Source: Gordonia hydrophobica NBRC 16057 (GTDB lineage: Bacteria > Actinomycetota > Actinomycetes > Mycobacteriales > Mycobacteriaceae). From it: a stretch of DNA of 64,000 nucleotides. Under the pieces are notes generated by a model. That model did no database searches. It saw nothing but the letters and a program-made list of their open reading frames with translations, and was not told the DNA's origin. Every line of letters starts with the position of its first letter. Position 1 is the stretch's first letter. Positions 17,644-24,925 of the stretch are shown here, piece by piece. Position numbers and translations under genes: made by a program. The DNA is taken from the NCBI RefSeq assembly GCF_001592365.1, contig NZ_BCWU01000010.1, forward strand, positions 62,001 to 126,000. Reading direction: 5' to 3'.

Positions 17644-18417
17644 ATGGCTAAGGGGAAGAACACCAACGACGGATGCGTCGGAGTGGTGGGGATCTTCGTC
17701 CTGCTGATGGTGATCGGACTGCTGACGAAGATTCCGAAACCAGTGTGGATCGGCATCGGCGTCGTCGTCGGTCTCGGTGTTCTCGTATGGATCGGAGCGC
17801 TGGTCGCCGAAGCCGTCGCCACGGCTCGAAAGAAGCGGGAGGCAGCGGCGGAGAAGACGCGGCGCGCCCAGATCGCGGCGACGAAGGCTCAGCGCGTCGA
17901 GCTGTTCGGGAAGACCAATGCCGGGCTGGTGGAGGTGGCGATCGCCGCTGCCGACCGGATCGGGGAGTCCCGGGCCGCGCGAGAGGGTTGGCTCGGTGAC
18001 ATCGACTTCTCGGCCGACATTCGCGGTATCGAGCAGACGTTCGGCAGAGCTCAGGAACTGCGTGGCGTTGCCGACCAACTGCGTGCCCTACCGGATCCGG
18101 CTCCGGCCGACCGCGCACTGCTCGACGACGCTGTCGCCACCGCGCGGGCTCTCGACCAGACCGGACAAGGCCGGGTCGAGTTGATCTCCAGATGCGCCGA
18201 CGAAGCCGAACTCATCGACGACTCGCTCCGTAGGGAAGACGAGCGAGCGCAGACGCAAACACAGCGCGACGAGCTGCAGCGCAAGTTGAACACCATGCTG
18301 TACGGAGTCGAAGCAGCGTCGACCGAACCGGCCGATTCCGCTGCCGACCACGTGCTGGCGCGGGTCGCGGGCTACCGCGAGATCAAGCAGCAGATCGTCG
18401 ACGGGCGGGTGGCCTGA
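17644..18417 (+). CDS. Hypothetical membrane-anchored coiled-coil protein
   Basis: A 257-residue protein I do not recognise. Two adjacent hydrophobic helices at about residues 14-30 and 35-56 are followed by a long, charged, helix-rich cytoplasmic part with heptad-like patterns (AEKTRRAQIAATKAQR and later EDERAQTQTQRDELQRK). It has no cysteine cluster or catalytic motif. GGAGAG about 8 bases before the ATG fixes the start, and upstream ATG candidates are weaker. It follows the metal ATPase gene after 79 bases, and its end overlaps the convergent broken gene by 46 bases. A role in membrane-linked scaffolding would be a guess only. Confidence 0.7.
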   Translation: MAKGKNTNDGCVGVVGIFVLLMVIGLLTKIPKPVWIGIGVVVGLGVLVWIGALVAEAVATARKKREAAAEKTRRAQIAATKAQRVELFGKTNAGLVEVAIAAADRIGESRAAREGWLGDIDFSADIRGIEQTFGRAQELRGVADQLRALPDPAPADRALLDDAVATARALDQTGQGRVELISRCADEAELIDDSLRREDERAQTQTQRDELQRKLNTMLYGVEAASTEPADSAADHVLARVAGYREIKQQIVDGRVA

Positions 18418-18792
18418 CTGGGCGAATTCATACGGTGCACCGACCGTCGTGTCGAGCGAGGCTCGCAGGGGCGGCACGAGAGGATCTCGCCGGAGTCGGC
18501 ATCGCGGATCTGCCAATCCACGGGGTCGGTCGACGTCCCGGTGCGGTCGGTTATCACCGCCACGACGTCCCCGCCGAGCAGGCGAAGGGGAGTGGACGAG
18601 TCGACGGCGGGATCGACGCGCCAACAGAGATCTCCGGTGACGCCGGACGCCACCCCGCTCCGTCGTCCGCTGTGGATCGCACCGCGATGTGTCCGTAGAG
18701 TTTTTGACGAGTACGACCACGGCCAGCACGACGGCGACGATCAGCGCCGCAGCGACCACGAACAGTCGCGTGGTCCGATGAGGGGTCCCCAT
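18372..18792 (-). pseudogene. Small membrane protein interrupted by a frameshift
   Basis: An ATG at 18790-18792 shares one base with the stop of the upstream SRPBCC gene (TGATG), so translation would be coupled. The frame encodes a short N-terminus and one clear transmembrane helix ending in VVVLVKN. Right after it, at an AAAAA run near 18699-18703, the frame loses protein-like character, while the +1 frame continues with a soluble segment (GDLCWRVDPAVD, GGDVVAVITDRTGTS, VDWQIRDADSGEIL) to a stop near 18372. Either a one-base indel in the A-run has broken the gene or the run contains a sequencing error. Function unknown. Confidence 0.45.
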
Positions 18793-19265
18793 CAGCGCTC
18801 GGCGTGTTCCTTGATCCAGGCGAGCGTCGCCGACACCTGGGTCTCGAGTTCGTCGGCGTGATTCGCCATCCCGCCGAGCAGGGTGTTGCCGAACCACGTG
18901 GCGAACCGTGGCGCGCCGTCGGGCATCTGACGCGTCTCCCGCAGAATCGTGGTCTCGCCCGTCGGGGTGAGGGTGTATGTCCAGACGGCGCCGCTGGTCG
19001 TCGTATGCCACGACAGTTCTCGTCCGGGTTCGACGGTGACGATGCGGCTCACTGTCGGCCAGACGACAGCCTTGCGTCGATTCCACCCGACGAAGCGCTC
19101 ACCGACGCGAAAGGGACCGCGATGGCGGGAGAGCCGGGTGACGGAGAACAGTTCGGGACTCGCCTTGGGCATGGTGGCCGGATCGCTGAGCAGGGCCCAG
19201 ACCCGATCGGCGTCGGCAAGGATCTCGACTTCGTCAGCGAAGTCGCGGGCGGCGGCATCGGTCAT
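18792..19265 (-). CDS. SRPBCC (polyketide-cyclase-like) family protein
   Basis: A 157-residue START/SRPBCC-fold protein. It has the usual opening VEILADADRVWALLSDPATMP, a central FRVGERFVGWNR strand pair, PGRELSWHTT, and a final long helix ending in SATLAWIKEHAER. The fold makes a deep hydrophobic pocket for a ligand; many actinobacterial members have no known ligand. It is the first gene of a small leftward unit whose second gene is frameshifted. No catalytic residues can be assigned. Confidence 0.8.
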   Translation of the reverse strand: MTDAAARDFADEVEILADADRVWALLSDPATMPKASPELFSVTRLSRHRGPFRVGERFVGWNRRKAVVWPTVSRIVTVEPGRELSWHTTTSGAVWTYTLTPTGETTILRETRQMPDGAPRFATWFGNTLLGGMANHADELETQVSATLAWIKEHAER

Positions 19266-19482
19266 CGCTTCTCGGCTCTCCTTCGAGTCTCGGTATGAAC
19301 ACTATGCCGGACTCGAGCACCATCAGGACCACGTCGGTCGGCGATGCGCGCTCGACCGCGTGCCGGAGATGCCTCGACTGCACCTATTCGCAGGTCATGG
19401 AGTGGTAAACGGCTTGTGCGGTACTAGATTACGTTGGTTTCTGGGACGTACGATCGAACTCCCGATCTGACAGGAGTCGACG

Positions 19483-19839
19483 ATGTTCACACATGTCCGC
19501 CCGATCGTCACCCGAACCGCCGCGATCCTGGCCGCCGTCAGCGCCACGACCGTCCTGGCTGTTCCAGGCCAAGCATCCGCCGACGTCAAGGCGGGAACGT
19601 ACACGTCGACCACGTGGTCGGGCGGCACCGTTCTGCTGCAGCGCACCGCCCGCGTGCAGGGTGGCGACCTGGTCCTCATCGGTCGCTACCCGATTCATCG
19701 GACGCCTCGGGGCGGGTACGTCGACTTCTTCCCCGGTCATCGGGTCTTCATGAACAGCGACGGCCACGGCGGTTACCGCGGCCCGGCCTACCTCGGTGGA
19801 TCGGTGATCGGATCGTTCACCTTGACTCCGCGACGCTGA
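19483..19839 (+). CDS. Small secreted protein of unknown function
   Basis: A 118-residue protein with a clear Sec signal peptide: a basic start, a hydrophobic core ITRTAAILAAVSATTVLAV-like at about residues 9-27, and a likely cleavage after QASA near residue 33. The mature part is about 85 residues, basic, and rich in Gly and aromatic residues, with no cysteines (so no disulfides). ACAGGAG lies about 7 bases before the ATG. The 3' end overlaps the convergent MFS gene by 23 bases. I do not recognise the family. Confidence 0.7.
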   Translation: MFTHVRPIVTRTAAILAAVSATTVLAVPGQASADVKAGTYTSTTWSGGTVLLQRTARVQGGDLVLIGRYPIHRTPRGGYVDFFPGHRVFMNSDGHGGYRGPAYLGGSVIGSFTLTPRR

Positions 19840-21064
19840 CCGCGGAGGTTCGCGGCAGCACCTCGTCGGCCCGCCACGCGAATCGGGCCGCCGTCGTTCC
19901 GAGTACGGCGAGGACGGTCAGGATGGTCCAGGTGATGGTGTACCCGAAACCGGTGGCGACCCAGCCTGCGATGGGATAGGCCAGCAGCCAGCAGGCGTGG
20001 GACAGGGAGAACTGAGCGGCGAACAGCGCCGGCCGCTCGTGGGGTGCGCTCGATCGGCGGATCACATTGCCGGCGGGGGTGAGGACGGCTCCGCTGCCGA
20101 GACCGATGACGGTCCAGATGCCGATGAGGATCGGCCATGGCCACCGGTCGCCGACGCCGACCGTGAAGGCGGTAAGCGCGATGGCGGCGCCGGTCATGAT
20201 GGTTGCGCCGGTGATCATCATCGTGCGCTCCGTGCTTCGGCGGAGCAGGTGCGGCATCGCGAGCGCGACCACGAGGACACCTGCCCCATTCGCTGTCAGC
20301 AGCCAGGCGACGTCCGCTGCGGGACGTCCGAGATCCTGCTGCACCAGATTGACGGTGTTGACCATGACGATCGACCCGACCGCGGCGACGGTCAGGTTCA
20401 GTCCCAACAATCCGCGCAGGCGGGGAGTGGCGGCGAAGATTCGGACGCCGGAAAGGATACGGTCGACGAGGTCGTCCTCGTCGCCGGTCGCCGCGTCGGG
20501 GATGCTGCTGGAGACGACCAGCACCGCCGATGCCAGGAAGCCGACCGCGGTTGCAGCGAACAGCCAATGGAAGTCGATGAAGCTGATCAGGACCGCGGCG
20601 AGTAGGGGACTGAGCAGGGTTTCCAGCGTCGAGGCCAGTTGGGAGTACGAGAGGGCTCGGGTGTAGTGCTCCTCCTTCGGAAGGATGTCCGGCAGCGTCG
20701 CCTGGAACGTCGGCGTGAACGCTGCTGACGCCGATTGCATCAGGGCCACGAGCAGGTACACATGCCAGATCTGATCAGCGAACGGCAAGGCGACGACGCC
20801 GCCGGCGCGCACGAGGTCGAGCATCACCAGCAGGCGCCGTCGATTGAATCGAGTCGCGTACGCTCCGGCGATCGGCGCAATCGTCACATAGGTGATCATC
20901 TTGATCGCCAAGGCGGTGCCGAGGACCGCCGCGGCGTTGTCGCCGGCGAGGGCGAAAGCGAGGAGGCCCAACGCCACGGTGGTGAGGCCGTTGCCTGCGA
21001 GCGCAACGAGTTGCGCGCCGAACAGATGCCGGTAGTCGCGGATTCGAAACAGTGTCGCGGTCAT
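19817..21064 (-). CDS. MFS transporter, likely exporter
   Basis: A 415-residue major-facilitator protein with about 12 hydrophobic segments. The N-terminus LFRIRDYRHLFGAQLVALAGNG is typical of the MFS group that includes DHA3-type efflux pumps, and the loop between helices 2 and 3 carries RFNRRRLLVMLD, the motif-A position. No substrate-specific motif is visible. It is divergent from a KmtR-like metal sensor with a palindrome between them, so metal efflux or metal-responsive expression is likely (inference from context). Confidence 0.85.
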   Translation of the reverse strand: MTATLFRIRDYRHLFGAQLVALAGNGLTTVALGLLAFALAGDNAAAVLGTALAIKMITYVTIAPIAGAYATRFNRRRLLVMLDLVRAGGVVALPFADQIWHVYLLVALMQSASAAFTPTFQATLPDILPKEEHYTRALSYSQLASTLETLLSPLLAAVLISFIDFHWLFAATAVGFLASAVLVVSSSIPDAATGDEDDLVDRILSGVRIFAATPRLRGLLGLNLTVAAVGSIVMVNTVNLVQQDLGRPAADVAWLLTANGAGVLVVALAMPHLLRRSTERTMMITGATIMTGAAIALTAFTVGVGDRWPWPILIGIWTVIGLGSGAVLTPAGNVIRRSSAPHERPALFAAQFSLSHACWLLAYPIAGWVATGFGYTITWTILTVLAVLGTTAARFAWRADEVLPRTSAVSVAESR

Positions 21065-21110
21065 CGGTGTTCGCTCGATTCTCGGTCTTGTCCTGCACGG
21101 CCCCGCCTCA

Positions 21111-21121
21111 ATATGTCATAT
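21111..21121. promoter_or_regulatory. Candidate operator of the KmtR-like repressor
   Basis: ATATGTCATAT is a perfect 5+1+5 palindrome in the 65-base gap between the MFS gene and the divergent ArsR-family gene. It ends 8 bases before the ArsR start codon. A second imperfect dyad (GTGCGCATGTATGCAC, 21124-21139) overlaps that start. Position and A/T-rich symmetry fit an ArsR/SmtB site. Confidence 0.5.
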
Positions 21122-21129
21122 TAGTGCGC

Positions 21130-21480
21130 ATGTATGCACATGAAGAAAATCAAGGATGGGGTGCAGGAGGACCTCCGTCGGCGATCGTCGACGCGGCGTC
21201 GACCCTACTGCGGATGCTCTCCGATCCGACGCGGATGCGGATCCTGTGGACGCTGAGTGTGCGCGAGAGCGATGTGACGGAGTTGACCGAGCAGGTGGGC
21301 GGGGCTCGACCGGCGGTGTCGCAGCACCTGGCGAAGCTGAAACTCGCTGGTCTCGTCCAGTCCCGCAAGAGCGGTCGTCGCAGCCTGTACAGCGTTCGAG
21401 GGGTGCACGTGCGAACGCTGTTGATCGAGGTGTTCAGCGCCGCTGATCATCAGATCGCTGGGTTGCCTGATCACGAATAG
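21130..21480 (+). CDS. ArsR/SmtB-family metal sensor, KmtR-like
   Basis: A 116-residue winged-helix repressor. The opening MYA, then LLRMLSDPTRMRILWTLSVRE, the recognition helix RPAVSQHLAKLKLAGLV, and the wing RKSGRRSLYSV resemble mycobacterial KmtR. The last helix VHVRTLLIEVFSAADHQ carries His and Asp residues where KmtR and NmtR bind nickel or cobalt; no CxC arsenic site is present. The ATG at 21130 is preferred to an in-frame start 78 bases upstream because the latter would lie in the operator region and inside the MFS start. It probably controls itself and the divergent MFS gene. Confidence 0.8.
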   Translation: MYAHEENQGWGAGGPPSAIVDAASTLLRMLSDPTRMRILWTLSVRESDVTELTEQVGGARPAVSQHLAKLKLAGLVQSRKSGRRSLYSVRGVHVRTLLIEVFSAADHQIAGLPDHE

Positions 21481-21528
21481 TCGCGAGCGGCAAGATCGCC
21501 GAGTGTCGGTACTGCGCTGCTTGGTGCG

Positions 21529-21930
21529 CTACTGCGCGAGTTCAGCGCTGAGCTTGCGGACGCGGTCAGCGATGTCGTCGCGGACCAGTCGCATGCGTTC
21601 GATACCGTCGATGCCGCGTTCGGAGGGCTCGTCGGTGTCCCAGTTGATGACGGTGACGCCGGGGACGTCGACGACGGCTTCCCGGCCGAGGGTGATGACT
21701 TTGTCGGCGCGGGCGAGCAAAGCCGGGTCGATACCGATGGGGATGTGGCCGGTGATGTCGACGCCGACTTCGGCGAGGGCTTGGGCGGAGAGGGTGTTGA
21801 CGGCGGCGCCGGGGTGGGTGCCGGCAGAGTACACCTCGATCGTGTCTCCGGCGACCTGGCGCAGAAGGCCAGCGGCCATCACAGACTTACCGCCGTTCTT
21901 GACGCATACGAACAACACGGACGGTGTCAT
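21529..21930 (-). CDS. arsC: Arsenate reductase, low-molecular-weight phosphatase fold
   Basis: A 133-residue cytoplasmic arsenate reductase. The phosphate-loop is FVCVKNGGKS with nucleophile Cys9; the loop ends in Lys where classical LMW phosphatases have Arg, which is usual in the actinobacterial ArsC group that works with mycothiol. Other landmarks are VYSAGTHPG, VGVDITGH, and the product-side acid region NWDTDEPSERG. It reduces arsenate to arsenite for export by Acr3. Its start overlaps the acr3 stop by 4 bases (ATGA), making it the last gene of arsR-acr3-arsC. Confidence 0.88.
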   Translation of the reverse strand: MTPSVLFVCVKNGGKSVMAAGLLRQVAGDTIEVYSAGTHPGAAVNTLSAQALAEVGVDITGHIPIGIDPALLARADKVITLGREAVVDVPGVTVINWDTDEPSERGIDGIERMRLVRDDIADRVRKLSAELAQ

Positions 21931-23018
21931 GGCAAGTCGCTTCCGGTGGGTTGAGAACTGGTGGAGGTGAAGCGTTTTCGGAGTGCGAGGGAGACGTAGA
22001 CCAGGGCGACGAGGACCGGCACCTCGATGAGTGGTCCGACGACGCCGGCCAAGGCTTGGCCCGAGGTGGCGCCGTAGGTGCCGATCGCGACCGCGATCGC
22101 CAGTTCGAAATTGTTGCCCGCTGCGGTGAACGCGAGTGTGGTCGTCCGCTCGTAGGCCATCCCCAGGAGCCTGCCGAGGGTGTATCCGCCGCCCCACATG
22201 ATTGCGAAGTAGGCGAGCAGTGGCAGTGCGATGCGTGCGACGTCGCCGGGGCGGGAGGTGATCTGGTCGCCTTGCAGACTGAACAGCAGCACGATCGTGA
22301 ACAGCAGTCCGTAGAGGGCCCACGGCCCGATGCGAGGCAGGAAGGTCTGTTCGTACCAGTCGCGTCCGCGGCGGCGTTCGCCGATTCTGCGGCTGAGGTA
22401 TCCGGCGAGCAGGGGGATGCCGAGGAAGATCAGCACTGATTTGGCGATCTGCCAGGGTGAGGTGTCGATGGTTGTCTGTTCCAGACCGAGCCAGCCGGGG
22501 AGGACCGACAGATAGAACCAGCCCAGCACGGCGAACATCAGGACCTGGAACACCGAGTTGATCGCGACCAGCACGGCGGCGGCCTCCCGGTCTCCGCAGG
22601 CGAGGTCGTTCCAGACGATGACCATCGCGATGCAGCGGGCGAGGCCGACGATGATCAGGCCGGTGCGGTACTCGGGCAGGTCCGGCAGTAACAGCCATGC
22701 GAGGGTGAACATCAACGCCGGGCCGACGACCCAATTGAGCACCAGTGAGCCCACCAGCAGACGGCGGTCGCCGGTGACGGTGTCGAGGCGGTCGTAGCGG
22801 ACCTTGGCCAGCACCGGGTACATCATGATCAGGAGTCCGAGTGCGATCGGCAGGGAGATCCCGTCGACCTGAATCTTGTCGATGACGGTGTTCAGGCCCG
22901 GGATGAGGCGACCGAGCAGCAGCCCGGCGACCATCGCCAACCCGATCCACACCGGAAGGAACCGGTCCAGCGTCGACAACTTCCCGGCGACGCTGCGGCT
23001 CGGCGTCTGGACGCTCAT
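21927..23018 (-). CDS. acr3: Arsenite efflux permease Acr3
   Basis: A 363-residue membrane protein with ten hydrophobic segments, the BASS-superfamily arsenite exporter. The essential Cys of the fourth helix is Cys129 in GLARCIAMVIVW, and the later TAAGNNFELAIAVAIG segment matches the conserved helix-break region of Acr3. It uses the proton motive force to expel arsenite. The ATG lies in the last codons of arsR (4-base ATGA overlap) and its stop overlaps arsC in the same way, so the three genes form one tightly coupled operon. Confidence 0.92.
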   Translation of the reverse strand: MSVQTPSRSVAGKLSTLDRFLPVWIGLAMVAGLLLGRLIPGLNTVIDKIQVDGISLPIALGLLIMMYPVLAKVRYDRLDTVTGDRRLLVGSLVLNWVVGPALMFTLAWLLLPDLPEYRTGLIIVGLARCIAMVIVWNDLACGDREAAAVLVAINSVFQVLMFAVLGWFYLSVLPGWLGLEQTTIDTSPWQIAKSVLIFLGIPLLAGYLSRRIGERRRGRDWYEQTFLPRIGPWALYGLLFTIVLLFSLQGDQITSRPGDVARIALPLLAYFAIMWGGGYTLGRLLGMAYERTTTLAFTAAGNNFELAIAVAIGTYGATSGQALAGVVGPLIEVPVLVALVYVSLALRKRFTSTSSQPTGSDLP

Positions 23019-23377
23019 GCCATGGCCTTCCCGGTCAGCGGTGCCACGATGCCGGCGACGATATCGAGGGCGGTCGGCACGACGCGGTAGTGCACCCAGG
23101 ATCCGCGGCGTTCGGACTCCAGGAGCCCGGCGGTCCTCAGGACCTTCAGGTGGTGGGAGACCGTCGGCTGCGAGACATCGACCGCAGGGGAGATGTCGCA
23201 CACGCACGCCTGACCGCCGTCGTGGCTGGCGATCAAGCTGAACAACTGCAACCGCACCGGATCGGCGAGCGCCTTGAATACCGCGGCCGCCTGCACCGAC
23301 TGCTCGGGCGTCAACGGCTCACGCACCAGCGGCGAACACCGCACCGGCGAGACCTCGATCCCAAGTGATTTCGACAT
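23015..23377 (-). CDS. arsR: Arsenic-responsive ArsR repressor with CVC site
   Basis: A 120-residue ArsR/SmtB repressor. FKALADPVRLQLFSLIAS opens the DNA-binding domain, Cys58-Val-Cys60-Asp is the classical arsenite-binding ELCVCD-type site, and QPTVSHHLKVLRTAGLL is the recognition helix. Arsenite binding releases DNA and induces the operon. It heads arsR-acr3-arsC, and two TCGATAT repeats just upstream are its likely operator. Confidence 0.92.
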   Translation of the reverse strand: MSKSLGIEVSPVRCSPLVREPLTPEQSVQAAAVFKALADPVRLQLFSLIASHDGGQACVCDISPAVDVSQPTVSHHLKVLRTAGLLESERRGSWVHYRVVPTALDIVAGIVAPLTGKAMA

Positions 23378-23380
23378 GCA

Positions 23381-23403
23381 TCGATATTGACACTGGTCGA
23401 TAT
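23381..23403. promoter_or_regulatory. Candidate ArsR operator
   Basis: Two TCGATAT heptamers, at 23381-23387 and 23397-23403, lie 16 bases apart immediately before the arsR start (23377). The first is part of the palindrome ATCGAT. Direct or inverted A/T-rich repeats overlapping the ars promoter are the usual ArsR sites. Seen directly; binding is inferred. Confidence 0.5.
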
Positions 23404-23469
23404 AGGGTGCAACGCGAAGGGCACCACCCAGAGGGTGACGCCCTTCCTCGACTGGGGATCAACGTAGCT

Positions 23470-23943
23470 TCAGCAACTCGTGGAGGCTGGCGTGCAGCAC
23501 GTCGACGCGCCCTGCGAAGCCTGCGTCAGGCCCAGGTCGGAGCCCTCCGCGGCGAGAGCGGGTGCCTCACCGAAAGTGTCCGAGTCGGCCAGGACGGTGT
23601 AGACCTCCCAGCGTTCACCGTCGGGAGCGCCGACCCACACCTTGTCCTGCGTGGCGAAACAGCACGTGGTGTTGATCTGCTCCTCGGTGAACAGTCCTTC
23701 GCCGGCCAGGCGGGCGATCTCGCCGTGCACGGTCTCACTGGAGTCGACTTCGACGCCGAGGTGGTTGATGGTGCCACCCTCGCCGCGGTTCTCCAGCAGG
23801 ACCAGCTTCAGTGCGGGTTCATCGATCGCGAAGTTCGCATAGCCAGGCTTGACCTTCGAGGGGGCGGCGTTGAACAGCTTGCTGTAGAACGCGATCGACG
23901 CTTCCAGGTCGTCGACGTTGAGAGCGAGTTGAACGCGGGACAT
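23470..23943 (-). CDS. cadI: CadI/ArsI family metal-inducible VOC protein
   Basis: A 157-residue vicinal-oxygen-chelate protein. The start MSRVQLALNVDDLE, the middle NHLGVEVDSS, the vicinal cysteines in TTCCFATQDKVWV and the end WEVYTVLADS match mycobacterial CadI nearly residue for residue. ArsI relatives are Fe(II) C-As lyases that use His5, a second His, a Glu and the Cys pair; here position 5 is Gln, as in CadI, so lyase activity is doubtful. The tail has extra cysteines (CC near 149 and C157). GGAGG lies 6 bases before the ATG. The gene is divergent from a second ArsR gene across a duplicated operator. Confidence 0.88.
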   Translation of the reverse strand: MSRVQLALNVDDLEASIAFYSKLFNAAPSKVKPGYANFAIDEPALKLVLLENRGEGGTINHLGVEVDSSETVHGEIARLAGEGLFTEEQINTTCCFATQDKVWVGAPDGERWEVYTVLADSDTFGEAPALAAEGSDLGLTQASQGASTCCTPASTSC

Positions 23944-23958
23944 GAGAACCTCCAAGGC

Positions 23959-24030
23959 TTTGATGAATGTCGAAGTATTCGACTGTTCCGTTGTAACCCA
24001 TAACATTTGATGTATGTCAAAGTATTCGGT
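23959..24030. promoter_or_regulatory. Duplicated operator between cadI and the divergent arsR
   Basis: Two copies of a 23-base sequence in the same orientation start at 23959 and 24006. They read TTTGATGAATGTCGAAGT and TTTGATGTATGTCAAAGT followed in both by ATTCG, so they differ at only two positions. One copy is 16 bases before the cadI start and the other 12 bases before the divergent arsR start, so each promoter has its own site. Binding by the ArsR protein encoded at 24042 is the natural reading but is inferred. Confidence 0.65.
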
Positions 24031-24041
24031 AGATTGGAGCC

Positions 24042-24395
24042 ATGCCCAAGCCATTGCCTGTGATCGATGTCAGCGCTCCGATCTGCTGCGCACCTCTGGC
24101 GGCGGGGCCGATGTCGACAGAGAATGCGGTCGAGCTCGCGCTGCGGCTCAAAGCTCTCGCCGACCCGACTCGAATCCGAATGATGTCTCTGCTGATGGCA
24201 GATCCGACCCGCGAGATGACCGCCACTGACCTCGCCTCCGCGGTCAACGTCTCCGGCGGTACCGCGACACATCACCTCAACCAGCTCCGCGGCGCAGGCT
24301 TGGTCACCTCGCAACGTCGCGGAGTGAACAATTTCTACCGGGCTGAACCTGGCAATATCGAAGCGCTTCGCGGGGTGCTCAACACCTGCTGCTGA
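24042..24395 (+). CDS. ArsR-family repressor with N- and C-terminal Cys pairs
   Basis: A 117-residue winged-helix repressor distinct from the one at 23015. It has LRLKALADPTRIRMMSLLM, a helix GGTATHHLNQLRGAGLV and a wing SQRRGVNNFYR, but no CxC site in the recognition helix. Instead it carries Cys15-Cys16 near the N-terminus and Cys116-Cys117 at the very end. Cys15/Cys16 match the arsenite site of the Corynebacterium glutamicum ArsR proteins, so it is probably an As(III) or Cd(II) sensor. TTGGAG lies before the ATG. It likely controls itself and cadI. Confidence 0.82.
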   Translation: MPKPLPVIDVSAPICCAPLAAGPMSTENAVELALRLKALADPTRIRMMSLLMADPTREMTATDLASAVNVSGGTATHHLNQLRGAGLVTSQRRGVNNFYRAEPGNIEALRGVLNTCC

Positions 24396-24434
24396 ACGAT
24401 CAGTTCTCGTTTGGGCGAGGTGTTATCGGATCCG

Positions 24435-24550
24435 TCAACCCGTGTAGCGTGCCCACGTTTCGGCTGAGCGTTCGGCATGGTTGAACGCGACCTGGTGGCT
24501 GTAGCCCAGGGCGTCAGCGACGACCGGTGGTGGGCGTTCGACGACCAGAT
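24435..24550 (-). pseudogene. C-terminal fragment of a tyrosine-recombinase-like integrase
   Basis: Read leftwards from the IS3 boundary, the frame gives LVVERPPPVVADALGYSHQ, then VAFNHAERSAETWARYTG and a TGA at 24435-24437. This is the C-terminal end seen in a family of actinobacterial integrase-like recombinases. The rest of the gene continues on the other side of the IS element (25831-25985). The split, plus a frameshift in the other half, makes it dead. Confidence 0.6.
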
Positions 24551-24619
24551 GGGCGTGAGGAACGAACCGGTGACAACTGATCGTTAGCGCTGGGAGGCGC
24601 TGGCGGGGAGGATGTCATC

Positions 24620-24925
24620 ATGCCTGGTCCTTATCCCAGAGAGTTCCGCGAGGATGTTGTCGCGGTCGCTCGCAGCCGTGAGAGCGGCGTCACCATCAAA
24701 CAGATCGCCACGGATTTCGGTATCAGTGAAGCGACTCTGCAGAACTGGCTCCGCCAGGCCGACGTCGAAGAGGGCAACCGTCCCGGTCAGACCGCGGCGG
24801 ACGCGGCGGAAGCTCGTGAGTTGAAGAAGCGGATCCGCCTGCTCGAACAGGAAAACGAGGTGCTCAGGAGGGCTGCGGCGTATCTGTCGCAGGCGAACCT
24901 GAAACTCGGGGGCTCCCCAAAATGA
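24620..24925 (+). CDS. IS3-family transposase OrfA
   Basis: A 101-residue helix-turn-helix protein. YPREFREDVVAVARSRESG leads into the HTH IKQIATDFGISEATLQNWL, and the second half is a leucine-zipper-like helix RELKKRIRLLEQENEVLRRA that mediates multimer formation in IS3 transposases. It binds the element's ends. A CCCCAAAA run at the very 3' end is a plausible slippage site for a -1 frameshift that would make the OrfAB transposase, as in other IS3 elements; ATGA re-initiation is the alternative. Confidence 0.9.
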   Translation: MPGPYPREFREDVVAVARSRESGVTIKQIATDFGISEATLQNWLRQADVEEGNRPGQTAADAAEARELKKRIRLLEQENEVLRRAAAYLSQANLKLGGSPK

